This document shows positions 37,601 to 49,123 of a stretch of 64,000 nt of DNA, one piece after another; the first letter of the stretch is position 1, and each line of letters starts with the position of its first letter. The notes under the pieces were generated by a model, which saw only the letters and a list, made by a program, of their open reading frames with translations, ran no database searches and was not told the origin of the DNA. Origin of the DNA: Malurus cyaneus samueli (lineage: Eukaryota > Chordata > Aves > Passeriformes > Maluridae); assembly GCA_009741485.1 (NCBI GenBank), contig CM019217.1, positions 34,985,157-35,049,156 on the forward strand, given 5' to 3'. A program made the position numbers and the translations under genes.

Positions 37601-39146
37601 GAGTGAAGTGATAGTGAAACACAGCAGAGATTCTGTGCATTTTGCTCCTCACAATAACATTACAGTCCTGACCTATGCAGATTGTGTATGCAGAAATATT
37701 TACCCACTTCCATAATTCTGAGCAAAGACTGACCCGGCAGCTCCCATTCTAACAAAACATCAGCAGAACACACTGACAATTGGTATTAAAATTTAAAGAA
37801 AAAGTGTAGTGTAAATTCTGTTTTAACAAATAAAATATGGAATACATGCTTATCTGCTTTCATTCATGTTAGTATGAGTACTTGCCACTTCACAGATTAT
37901 GAACTGTTTTAAACAGTTAATATCTATCACCCCTGAAACTATATTTGTCTTATGGCATTTGACACATTTTGCATACTTTGCAATAACTTCTTTCATTTCT
38001 GTAGTATCTGCAATGGATAGAAATATACAAACAGCAATATAACATTTTCAAAAGAACCATAAACAGGCACTTAGGAACTCAATGAAAGATTATATCACTT
38101 TCCAGTGGATAGAACGCTTAACTCCATCAGTGTCACAGGATGATTAAATCTTCCTACATCACATTTCAAATGTACTGCAACCAGTTAAGATAGTACCTTG
38201 TAGCTCTAAACATCTCTGCATTTCTGTGATCCTAAAGATGTGTAAAAAAAATTCTGAAATAGCCTGTAAGTGAAATGATTTAATATGCTATAGCAATGCC
38301 TAAGTCATTTTTGTGGAAATGAAAGTGATTAAAACATATCCAACCAGATGGGGTTTGCACAGAAAATTACTGTGAAATAAGTCTTGATTGTATACTTCAG
38401 AGAGTTTTTCTGAACTACAGAAGGAAAGTAAAAGACAGTGAATCAGCCAATTGGAACTGAGAAAGGAATAAGCTATATTTGTTTTCAGACAGGTCCCTAT
38501 TGTGGCAACATCTTGTAACTTTAATATTTCACCTGAATGATAATATCACCAAGACGACATCCCTAGTGTAACATCAAGCTAGATCCATCTAGCCAGCACA
38601 TTTCAAAACATTTCTGATTATCTGGTTGTTTAGTTTATTTCCACATCTCTAACATCAAACAGATGCTGCTCTAGTATTTCAGAAATTACTGAAAGCTTTC
38701 AGCAGTAAGGATTTATCACATGCTCACATGGAATGTTAGTTATTACAGGTTCGTGGCTGAAATAAAAAAGCAGACCACATCTGCATGTACCAGACTGCAA
38801 AGCTAGAAAATTTAGCATTAAGAAAGCCCAAGTTTATATTAAAAAAAAACCCACAACAACAACAAAATTTGCATTCAATACCTGCATTTTTATAAAAGCT
38901 AGAAATGTTTAGTATAAGGTCTCTCATCTCTTTCCATCAGTGAAGGGTCAGCTTCTAAGACATATTAGGAGACTATACTATCTTGCTCAAAAGAGAAACA
39001 GACTAAATCCGTTGCTGTTCTCAGACAAGTTTTGAGAGTAGATTCCACTAGTTTTGAGATCCTCCAAGTAATGTTACTGGAATATACCGTTTGCAGGCTT
39101 TTCATTCACAAAGTTCTTTGATCTTATGTTAAGATGGACTGGATGC
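34601..39146. other. AT-rich non-coding DNA
   Basis: No exon or dispersed repeat is recognised. The minus-strand frame 36266-36490 has no family resemblance. Segments near 36160-36500 are of more balanced composition and could be conserved non-coding DNA, which only a cross-species alignment could show. Confidence 0.55.
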
Positions 39147-39573
39147 TGTGCTGGTTAAAATGTTACTGCTTGATTTGTATAAATTAGTTTGTTACAATTT
39201 CACTTTTTGTAAGTAAAAGTTTAATACTTGCCAGGCATACTGGATCTGTTCATTTTTGCCACAGCAGACCATGTGGAGCTTTCAATATTAAACGTGTGAC
39301 TATAACAGCATTGATAATACCCTGAAGTCTTAGCTATTACAGGGCTAATATTGATGCTCACACAGCACCAAGGCCACTTGTTTCTCACTCTGCCCCCATG
39401 GAGAGTAGTCTAGCAATGGGGAACAGGTTGGGTGAGGACAGAGCTGGGAGAGATGAGCTAAATTGTCCAAAGAGCTATTTCATGCTATGTAATGTGTCAT
39501 CCAGCAATAAAATGGGGGAAGTAAGCAAGCAGCTGGTAGGTGCTTAGCTCTGATTGGGGTCAAATCCACTGCA
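39147..39573 (+). mobile_element. Solo LTR, ERVL-like type, diverged and shortened
   Basis: Starts TGTGCTGGTTAAAATG and ends GGGGTCAAATCCACTGCA. Between them are blocks shared in order with the 5240 copy type: ATTGATAATACCCTGAAGTC, CACCAAGGCCACTTGTTTCT, GAACAGGTTGGGTGAGG-like sequence, and the TATA-proximal CATCCAGCAATAAAATGGGG (39500-39519). A final GTGCTTAGCTCTGATTGGGG corresponds to the usual GTGCTTAGTTGCCGGCTGGGG end. The R/U5 segment between AATAAAATGGGG and the terminal block is missing. No target duplication is seen. Confidence 0.65.
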
Positions 39574-42500
39574 AAGGGCCTCAATCTTTACCCTATATTA
39601 CATATCCTTATATTTCAGCAGAAATGTTTACTAGGAAGATCTTATCCTTGGATTGCATTATACCCTACCTAAAGCTCTGAAATTCTCAATTATGTAGTGG
39701 CAGATGTATCACTTTACACATTTAGACCATAAATGAAAAAAATACGGAAATACACAGGAAGGTGAGATACACATGGATTAGACACCAAATACTGTCAAGG
39801 TGAAATCTTACAATCCTTAAAGCTAATGACAACATTCAAATGGAGTTGAACAAAGTCAGTATTTCAGCTATGAAATTTCCCATCATTTCATAAATCTATT
39901 CAAATATTATTAGAAGCAGACAAATACGGTGGAAATGTCATATGTACTAATGCTAATTCCTGCATCCTGGAAAATTGAGAACAATAATGGTCTTAATTTC
40001 CAAGATGCATAGTAGCCTTGGCAATACTGGGATTTAGTAATATATTGCCTGACATATGAAAGGACACAAAAAAAAGTATCTAATCAAGGCATCAGTATTC
40101 AAAGCAGAACTAGTATCAAAATAGGACATTTTCACGATGTATTTAAGTAGTATTGTATAAGTACTGCATTAGGAGGCTTGATGGAAGCTGAAATACTGGA
40201 AATTATTTTCTTTGGTTGTGGAGGTAGGGCTGTCCATTTTCCCCATGACTTTTCTGGGTTTATAACTGGACGAGCACAAATTACTGCATTGCAAAGGTAG
40301 TGCAGGGATAGATTCAGGGCAAGACTCCTTTAGTTTATTATTTATAGTTTGCACTGTGGGCCAGGAGAGAGAAGGAAAAAGAGAACTTGCATACTAAAAT
40401 CAATACAAATAATAATAGCCTCTTACAGACAAGCCTCAGGGGCTGAATATCTCTGGGTTCCTTTTTTTACATAAATGATCTCAGTGGATTATTGTTTCAA
40501 TGTTTTGTGCTGTCAGTCACAGTCAGCTATCAGCTCTCTTTTTGGTCCCATGAAAATGTCCTCACTTCTATGTGCCAATATAAAATAACATTGCATAGCA
40601 GCAGGTAGCCCATGTGGCTTTCCTGAATGTTTTCGGCAGAACAGTATTACAACAGGAGCAGTAATCCATGCTGTTTGTGGCTCTTTTTCAGACACACGTC
40701 CTGTCAGTCAATGCTAAAGTGGCCAAATGTGTTCCCACATTGCACCTAAACTTTCTCATTGCAGAGCAACTTGGGGCTGGGGCTCAATTATTTGTCTTGT
40801 TTTATTTTCACTTTTTTTTAGCAAGGAAAACACACTGAAAACCAAAATATATTCATTTGGGGCACAAGAACATTCATATTTGATAACTGCTGTCAGTTTA
40901 ATAAGAATGTGCATCAGGATTCTGCAGGATTGATATTAGGTAAACCAAAGATATTCAGTCACCTCAGCATATAATAACAATACTTGGTGCCTATATTTTT
41001 CCATAAATTTCTTTTTCCTAAGCAACACACTTACTTCTGTTATTCTACTTACTATTATATTATCTACTGAGAAAACTAGACAGTTTGACATAATTCTTTT
41101 TGCATCATCATAGTAGTTTTTCTCTTATTAGTCATCTCCATGTATCTACATAAATATTTAGTGAAAATACATTCAAATTATTTTTAAATGTTAATAATTT
41201 TTGTAATTGTGCAATTATATTCAGAGGGTACAACGTCTTCCATAAAATGAATTATATATCTTTTTAAAAAATAGACTGTCATAATCCTGTTTAATGAATT
41301 ATTCAGTGGTTATAGAGAACATATTGCAGTCTCTGTATTTCTGCATTTTTATTTTACTATTTTACTAAAACAATAACATTTTTTATAATCAGAGGCATAT
41401 TTTTGTTGAATACCTTTTGAGTTTTTTTTTTCCTTTTACACTCAGAAAAGATAAGAACTTAAGAGGGAAATTAATTAAGATGTCTGCATTTCCTAGATCT
41501 TGGAATGAAGATGAGCACTGCCATTTGACTCATGTCTGACAAGTAAAAAGGCTTTTTTTTTTTCTTCAGGGATCTTTTAATGGAAACTATAGCAGTGTAC
41601 TGGAGATGTCTTGGGTCATATGTAACAGTGGCAGTCTTACAAAACTGTTTCAAAAGAAATGGACAGAAAGTAGAGGTTTTGACCAACATGAGAGAGGTTG
41701 CTGAAAGACAAAAAAACCCCAGTTTTAGTGCAACACCCACCTGTGTGTACAGCACAACATTACTTCTTGTGCAGGAATTTACTGCAAGAAGTTACCCTAC
41801 GAAAAACTGTAAAAGTAAGAAATAGACCAGCATATCAAAGACAATTTGGTACTTTTGCCTAGCTCCTCAAAACTATACTAATGCAAATGGAAATTGCAAG
41901 CAGTATTTTAAAAAGAAAACCAAAAGACTTAAAGCAACAGAGATACTGAATGTGTTTCAAGCACAAAGGATAGGAAAAAAGAAGTTCTAGGCCTTAATGT
42001 TGAAATGTTTAAAGATCACCATTTTCCATTCTTCCTTAAAAGAGTCTCGCATAGTGATAAGAAAAGAAAAGAAATTTAAAAAAAAACCTTATTATCATTA
42101 CTATGTGACAGACTGTGCTGACTGATGTTTACATTCAGGATCTGCTTTGGCAGAAGTTCATGTGACTTTGGAAACACATGATGTCCACATTGTTAGACAA
42201 AATAATGCATCTCTTTATGCAAAAAAAGAATATCTTTATGCAAAATTTATTTTTCCTTGGTATTTAGCATCTCTTTATTGAAATGCCTTTCCTTTTTCAG
42301 GCTCTTCTGTGTTCCATGTCAGACTTTCTACATTGTTTATTCCAATCACAGTTACTAATGTCAGAAACCTTTTCTCTGCAGCACGGCTTGTGTTTTATAG
42401 TTGTATATTATGTCAAATTATTAATATCATGTATTTCTTTGAATTTATGACAAATCTAATCTGTGGTGCTCTGCACAATATTTTGGAAGTTGAAGATGTA

Positions 42501-43088
42501 GGCCAGTTGAAGGTAAATGCTGCTTCTCTCTGACTTAACGGTAATTTTAAAAGCAGGAAGAGTGGCATTAATTCTCACAGAGATATTTTCAGCCAAGCTA
42601 AAACTAATGAATGCTCCTCTAACTTAATTGAAGTGTGAGTTAATTGCTTTTCTTTTCATTTAAAGCCCCTACTTACATCTTTACCATAACAAGTAAAGAT
42701 TTTATTCTAGCGCTTTTTTAGTCTTTAAACAAAAGGAAATACTATCTCATTTTGTCCAAAGATCAGAATACAGAACGTCAAAACCTCTTCAATTACAGTA
42801 ATATTGCTATTATTTCTAGTAATTACTTTAATTTTTAAATTTTGTTTGTACTCTCATCAGTAAATTGGTATAAGGTCATCTTACATGTTAAGAAAATGAG
42901 ATGACAATATAACACTTCAAACTTTGTCAGATGGTAATCCAGGAGTAAGACAAGAACAGAACCATCCCACTATCTGAGAAGTCCTTTCCAAGAACAATAG
43001 GGCTGAAATTTCTAGTTTATCACATGCACATACATTTACACATATGATCCATACAGAAACACACTCCCACTGCTCAAGGCCTCCACTC
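39574..43088. other. AT-rich non-coding DNA
   Basis: No gene or repeat family is recognised. The opposed frames 41471-41755 and 41580-41825 have no recognisable domain. Confidence 0.6.
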
Positions 43089-44340
43089 TGTGTCGGGCAC
43101 CACAGATGTGGGGAACATCTGCAGGTGTATCTCAGACCATCCAGAGCTATTGTTTACATTCCATGTTCCTTGCAGCTTAGACAATTGGCATGAGTTTACA
43201 AGGGCCCTGTTGGTCATATCACCCCAGGACAGTCCCTTGGATGCTTCCCGTGTTTAAAGCCAATTACCTGTTTTTACTTAGGGTTATATCAACTTCAGGA
43301 TTCCTGCCTCAAGCACATTAAAGTTTAAGGGGAGGAATATTCTTGCAGTCGGAATGGAAGCTTCAGACAAGGCCTATCAGAGTGACCTTTCTGTTGAGTC
43401 AAAATGTTCAGAAAGGATGCCCCTGTATCTAAACTCTTCAGAAAGGACTCTAGGTGTGGCTGGACCCAGTCCTAGTCCCAGACTTGGCCAGCAGTTTATG
43501 TCTAAAGGATTGCATAGGTATAATCGAGCCTTTATATGACTTTGTCTTGCAGGACAAAATATATAAATGCTGTGTAATAAATAATTATGATTACTGTATT
43601 TTAGTCTAATAATTTATCATCTTCTTTTTAAATACATTATTTATTTTATTAGTAAAACTATTTGCTTACCATTCATAATTATATATTATTTTATATAGAT
43701 TTATATTTAAATTAATGTAAACAGTTAAATAGCATTATACTAGTGGTTATAACTATCAGAATTACTTACTGCACAGTATAGACAGTTATATCTACTATTA
43801 TAGTGCACTATTTATTAAATCAATAATTTCAAAGCCAGCTTAATAATTATTAAGATTGATGTTACTCACCCATACCAATGATCATGAGCAAATCTCTTTC
43901 TCTTAGCCTGGAGGAGTAACCCTGAGGAGTATCCCCACACTGGGGAGGAATCTCCACACACACCTAGAAGGGGTGTTTGACATTTCTACAATTAGAAGCC
44001 TCTACCACTGGACTTTCCCAGTGTAAAGTGCCGGACTGTCAGCCACACGTTCCAGGCTGCCTGCGTCAGATCAGCAGCCTCCAGTTTTGCAGCTTTAGAT
44101 AAATTATCAGAGCAATCACTGGTTACTTCCTTTATCTGGACCTTTGTCTGCAACGTACTCACTAGTGCCAGTTTCTGTCAGGAAACTTTGGTTTTTACAT
44201 CCTCAGAATGTTTAACGTGAGGATTTCAAAGTCGGGCTGGTCTCAGCATTCTTCAACACCAAAAGCAGCATGACCTTCCTTCTCCATCAATCATTGGTAA
44301 CTTTTGCAAAGAGGGTAAAGTTGAAAATGTTTTACCCCCA
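43089..44340 (+). mobile_element. Possible LTR-like element with AT-rich expansion
   Basis: Two GC-richer flanks (43089-43550 and about 43870-44340) bracket about 300 bp of very AT-rich DNA. The left flank ends with a TATA-like TATATAAATG and a poly(A)-type AATAAATAA (43559-43587). The right flank begins ACTCACCCATACC and continues with CCCTGAGGAGTATCCCC and CACACTGGGGAGGAATC, a texture common in avian LTR R/U5 parts. The reading is an LTR whose post-poly(A)-signal region expanded as AT repeat. Termini are not established, and it could be unique DNA. Confidence 0.3.
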
Positions 44341-47300
44341 CTTAGGCAGAGCATCCTGCTACAGGAGAAAGGAAACTCTTTAATTGAAATATTTTCTGTG
44401 TCAGCAACATTTTTTTCCATTTTCAGTAATCAATGAATACAAAACACTTGTGTCTAGGAGCTATCATACTCTTGGTGACAAAACAAAAGAAAAACTTGTG
44501 CCAATGTACACTCTACCAGAAGAAAGGGGCAAATTTGTTTTTCAAAGACAGCATATTTTAATATAAAAATATGCCAAGTATGTACATGTAAAGTAGGCTG
44601 GAAAACATTTTTTATTGTCTTGTCTTGAAGACTTTAACATTTGAATATTTCCAATTTTGTCAGGGATGGATAAATAGAAGAACTGGAACACTTTAAATGA
44701 GGACTCTCAGTAACCTCATGCAGTTAATTCTCTTTTGCTTTGTGCGTTTTATACACACACATGGAACTGAAAATGGTAGCTGTCTCTTCAGCCCCTCTTT
44801 TTCCTGAGACATAACTCACTGAGCTCCTTACCACTAAGAAAGTGAATAGCATTTTTGTTTAGTCAACGATATCTGTTTAGAAAAGTAAAAAAATATTAGA
44901 CAAACTGCCTCCATTAGTCTGTGCCTTTTAACTGTCCTGTTCCTCTTGGCTCGCTATCTCTGTCCTACTTTTTCTTAGTGAGCTATTTCAGATAAAATTA
45001 TAATCCTTAGAGAACTTATCTTATTTTCCACAACACATCTAATACAATCAATCTGTAACCCTAACTACAGTTTGTTATTATTTATAAATAAAACAGTGGC
45101 TTTTTGTTTATACATTCAGTTTAACTCATTAAAGGCAGAATAGCACTCTATCTGTATATAACATCTCTTAATTTTCACTAATTTTTCATAGTCCTGAAAG
45201 CAGGTTTTACAGCATGTGGAAGCAAAGTGAAACAAGAAGAAAAAGTTATGAAAGAAACCTCAGATGAGCTATCCTAAATTGACATTTATTATTACATTAC
45301 TTGTGATTAAAAAGCACTGTAAAAAGACACTTTAGTGTTAATATAAGTTCCATTAAGAATGCAAAATTCTAACTTACTAGTATTTGGATCCTGTGTACCT
45401 GAGAGCTGACAGTATCTGGCCCTAGGTCCAATTCACGCTTCTGTGTTGTGGCATGCAAGAATGTCATACCTTTCACATAGGTTTTTTTTTAAACATCATA
45501 CATCGAAAATATTTTTTATTTAAAGTTTTCTTCAAGATTCTCTCATAACTTGCACTTTTATATTAAAATTTTGAATCACAGACACTAAAAATGATACTTA
45601 ACTATGCATAAACAAGGAAAACCTTTGTCTAATCATGATCTCATATGAATGATTTCATATAAATACATGTATTTAGCATAAAAAATTGCATTGAATAAGA
45701 TAATATGCTCTTTTGATCTGAGTTAAAAAAAAACAAAAAACAAAAAAAAAAAGAAAACCAAAAAACCAGAAGTCTTAGAAATATGGCTCTAAGGTGGAAT
45801 TTCACTGGGTTTCACTAGGTTTTCTATTTTTGAGATACAAACAATTACCTGCATATAAAGAGGGTAGTTTTCTTGCTGCACCACCTTATCTCCAAGTGTC
45901 AATGGTACCCACATCTAATTTGAGCCTATCTGAAAAGCTAGGTACCAAATTCTGTCTAATGATAAAATGTCACATTGTGAGTCAGAAGACTGTTAACAAA
46001 GAAATGTGTAACACTCCTCCTCATGCATCTCTCAGCCTTTGTGAGGTGCTGAATGCAGAGCAAGATGAATGGTAGGAACAGGAATTGGATTTTACATCTC
46101 TTAAAATAATAATGATGAAAAAAAATGTTAAATCAGCCATTGAAACCGTTGTTTTCAGTTTCTGTGCAGTTTGTTTCTCAGCCTTGCGAATTTTGAAGTT
46201 CATCCATGATCTTGTTAAAAAGCTGCACACAAGCTATTGACAACTGCTTTTTTAAACCCATACCAAGAATTCCTCACTGCACTCTCATGACATCCCATGG
46301 AACACGTGGAACTTAGGGAAGATAAATTACAATAATGAACTATTTTTTTTCCCATGTGTTTCCCATTTTTTTCCTGTAATGTTGTTATTTCATCTTTAGC
46401 ATAGTGTATTCACTGTAAGAAGTGCTGCTCATATTCAAGCACCATATAACCCACATTCTATTTCAGGATGACAATTCAAAATTCTTGATTTGTTGGAAAA
46501 ATCTTATTATCTTTTAGCTATTATTTCATTATGATAATTTCTAACAAAATAAGATGTCTTTGCATTTTAATTCAGAATATAATAGTAAGCATAGAAAACA
46601 TTCTAACACATCATATTTAGTGCAATCTTCATGCTTTATTAAGCCATAGTCTTAAGACTAAGAACCTTTGTGGCTAACTCTCATTTGTGAGTTTGTTTCT
46701 GCCATCCACAACACTTGTACCATTCAAATTACAGCAGACAATATTTAGGTGTGTGTGTGCAGGTTTTCTTGGGGATTAAAGCATTATCAAGTTCTGAAAA
46801 AAATACTCCAGCATAATTAGCAGAGATATATTTACCCATATTACAGACAATTTTAATTATAAGGCAACCAGCAGATCTGAAAAAAATCATTAATTAGTAT
46901 GCAATGGGTATCATACCTGAAAATGCAAAATAATAACTCAAAATAATAAAGTGGGATTAATTTTCACTATTTTCAAGCATTTACCTTGAAGAGAATGTAC
47001 CTGTGTTTCAAATCAAGCCAGAATGATCTTTAAATTTCTATATTGTGACATCTCAAGCTCTGTCATTATAAAATTTTTGGTCCCTTTTTCAAAAATACCA
47101 ATGCTAATGAAGGAAGGTAGAGTTTTGCTCAAGAAGCAGAGCTGGGTTAATGAACTGAAACACCAGCTCACGCCCACAAGTTGTCTGAGAACAGAAGCAG
47201 TGCCGACAGCTTAAATATCTAACCTATTCTCAGAAAAAAAAAAATCCCCATTTTTCTTGAGTCTACCAGTTTGCACCACCATCAGTATTTTCTCATCAAA

Positions 47301-47746
47301 ATTTCAGTTCGATCACCGATGATTACAAAACAATTTTTCTTGACTTTATTTAGGAAGAAACTTTATAAGCATTAGAATCATAGAATAATAGTTAAGAAAA
47401 GCACTAAAACCAAAGTAGGGGATTTAAGCAGGGACTGCCAAATTTCTACTTTAGAATTAACGTTGGATGAGAATTCAGCATTATTACTGGCTATTCATAT
47501 GAAAGAAAACTCTACAGATAACAAGATGCTAAAATTATTTTTAAGCTATTTTTTTCTGAAAAACAACTGATGAAATGGGAAAAATAAGAACAAGATAACA
47601 ACAAAAAGAATTTAAAAAGAGAAAAATACCTGTAAATACTATTATTCTACAGTTATTCATGGGCATTATATCTGGCAAATAACAACCATATCCTTGTACA
47701 GTACCTGAAATTATTTCTAAGACAACTAATTTCTATGATTCTTGTT
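44341..47746. other. AT-rich non-coding DNA
   Basis: No gene is recognised. There is an A-rich tract at 45724-45768. A short ATTAGAATCATAGAATA near 47373 could be a CR1 tail scrap. Confidence 0.6.
45724..45768. repeat. A-rich low-complexity tract
   Basis: Runs of A broken by single C or G over about 45 bp. Confidence 0.85.
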
Positions 47747-48185
47747 TCACAGAATTACAGATTCATTAAGGCTGAAAAAGATCTCTGAGATTATCAAGTC
47801 CAGCCATCAACCTAGCACCACCACCATGTTCACCATTAAACCACGTCCTCATGTGCCATCCCTACATGTGTTTTGAACATCTCCAGGGACACTGACTCAA
47901 GCGCTTCCCTGGGCAGCCAGTTCCAATGCTGCAAAAACCCTTTTATGAAGAAAAGTTTCTTAACATCCAATCTGAATCTTCTGCGGGGCCACTTGAGACA
48001 TTTCCTCTCATCCTGTCACTCGTTTTCTGGGAGAACAGGCTGATCTTAACCTCACTACAAGCACATCTCAGGAAGTTATAGAGAGCAATAAGGTACCCCC
48101 TGAGTCTCCTTTTCTCCAGGTAAACAACCCCAGCTCCCTCGGCCGCTCTTCATCAGACTCGTGCTCCAGATCCTTCACCTGTAAC
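47747..48185 (-). mobile_element. CR1 LINE 3' end, minus strand
   Basis: On the plus strand it begins with a reverse-complement tail (TCACAGAATTACAGATTCATTAAGG). It continues with CR1 3' blocks such as ATCTCCAGGGACACTGACTC, CCCTGGGCAGCCAGTTCCAA, CTTCATCAGACTCGTGCTCC and CCAGATCCTTCACCTG. The element is cut at its 5' end at about 48185, directly next to a CR1 in the opposite orientation. No ORF is intact. Confidence 0.85.
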
Positions 48186-48189
48186 AGCA

Positions 48190-48613
48190 CCAGGACCTAC
48201 CAGGTGACTGGTAGTTGGCAAATTGTAACTCCCATCTAAAAGGACCAGAAGGTGGATTTTGGGAACTACAGAACGGTCAGCCTGACCTCAGTGCCAGGGA
48301 AGGTCATGGAGCAGATCACCTTAAGTGCCATCATATACACAACAAACAGGGGATGAGGTCCAACCAGCATGGGTTTACAAATGGCAGGTCCTGCTTGAAC
48401 AACCCGGTCTCCTTCTGTGCCAAAGTGACCCACCCAGTGCATGAGGGAAAGGCTGTAGATGTAGTCTACCTGGACTTCAGTAAAGCCTTTGAGAAGATTT
48501 CCCAGAGTATTGTCCTGGAGGAAATGTGTGTCCCTGGCTTGGATGACTGCACTGTTCACTGGATAAAAACCAGCTGGGTGGGCAGTCCCAGAGAGGGGTG
48601 GTGAATGTGGTTA
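48190..48613 (+). mobile_element. CR1 LINE, reverse transcriptase fragment (5' part)
   Basis: Encodes a piece of the CR1 ORF2 reverse transcriptase. One register gives NYRTVSLTSVPGKVMEQ (around 48262-48312). A one-base shift leads into NKQGMRSNQHGF, then VDVVYLDFSKAF, the RT motif-A region with its aspartate kept, then GLDDCTVHWIK. The remembered CR1 sequence reads NYRPVSLTSVPGKVMEQI and VDVVYLDFSKAFDTVSH, so the family is clear. The frameshift and truncated ends make it a dead copy. It is interrupted after 48613 by an LTR and resumes at 49051. Confidence 0.85.
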
Positions 48614-49050
48614 TGATGCCCTAGGATTTTTAGTTTCTCTATTTTCATACATCTGTATTCTTGTACTTCTCTAGTGCAGCACTATAAACTACCGTTCTTC
48701 CATCTTTAGAAAAAACAACCTCTCTCTGAGCCTGAATCCAAGGATAGCTCGCTGCCTGAGAGCCCCAAAATATGTAAACAACAGTGGGTTAGGGGGAAGC
48801 AAGTTTGGGGTGGTTGACATCATCACCTTAAAAGATCATCAGAGATTAAGACCCAATATGTTAATAAGCAGAACTTATAAAAGGTGAAGATCTCATGACC
48901 CAGTGTCCATTTTGGGTGTAGCCCAAGGAGGATGATTTTTTCTTCCCTAATGTACCAGTAGGCCTGTTAGGCCTGTATTAAATTTGTGTATTCTCATTCT
49001 CTAAAGTTTGTCTGGCCTCTATTCAGATTAGCCTGATTGATAAGGCATCA
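48614..49050 (+). mobile_element. Solo LTR inserted in CR1, 4-bp target duplication
   Basis: Runs from TGATGCCCTAGG to GATAAGGCATCA (TG...CA, 437 bp). It is flanked by exact copies of GTTA (48610-48613 and 49051-49054). Removing it rejoins CR1 text across the site (GTGAATGTGGTTA with AATCCAGCTGGTGACC). A TATA box (TATAAAA, 48876-48882) and poly(A)-type ATTAAA (48978-48983) give plus orientation. A 4-bp duplication is typical of ERV1 (gammaretrovirus-like) integration, so that class is likely. No internal genes remain, so it is a solo LTR formed by LTR-LTR recombination. Confidence 0.85.
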
Positions 49051-49123
49051 GTTAAATCCAGCTGGTGACCAGTCACTTGTGGTGCTCCCCAGCCCTCAGT
49101 GTTGGGGGCTGATACCTGTTCAG
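49051..49123 (+). mobile_element. CR1 LINE, continuation after LTR insertion
   Basis: GTTAAATCCAGCTGGTGACC, then CCTCAGTGTTGGGG and CCTGTTCA, continue the CR1 RT region that stops at 48613, corresponding to the SGVPQGSVLGPVLF segment. The similarity fades near 49123, so the copy is truncated at its 3' side. Confidence 0.8.

Noticed and set aside
48215..48604. A reverse-transcriptase gene
   Set aside because: It is a CR1 fragment with a frameshift, truncated ends and an LTR inserted just downstream.
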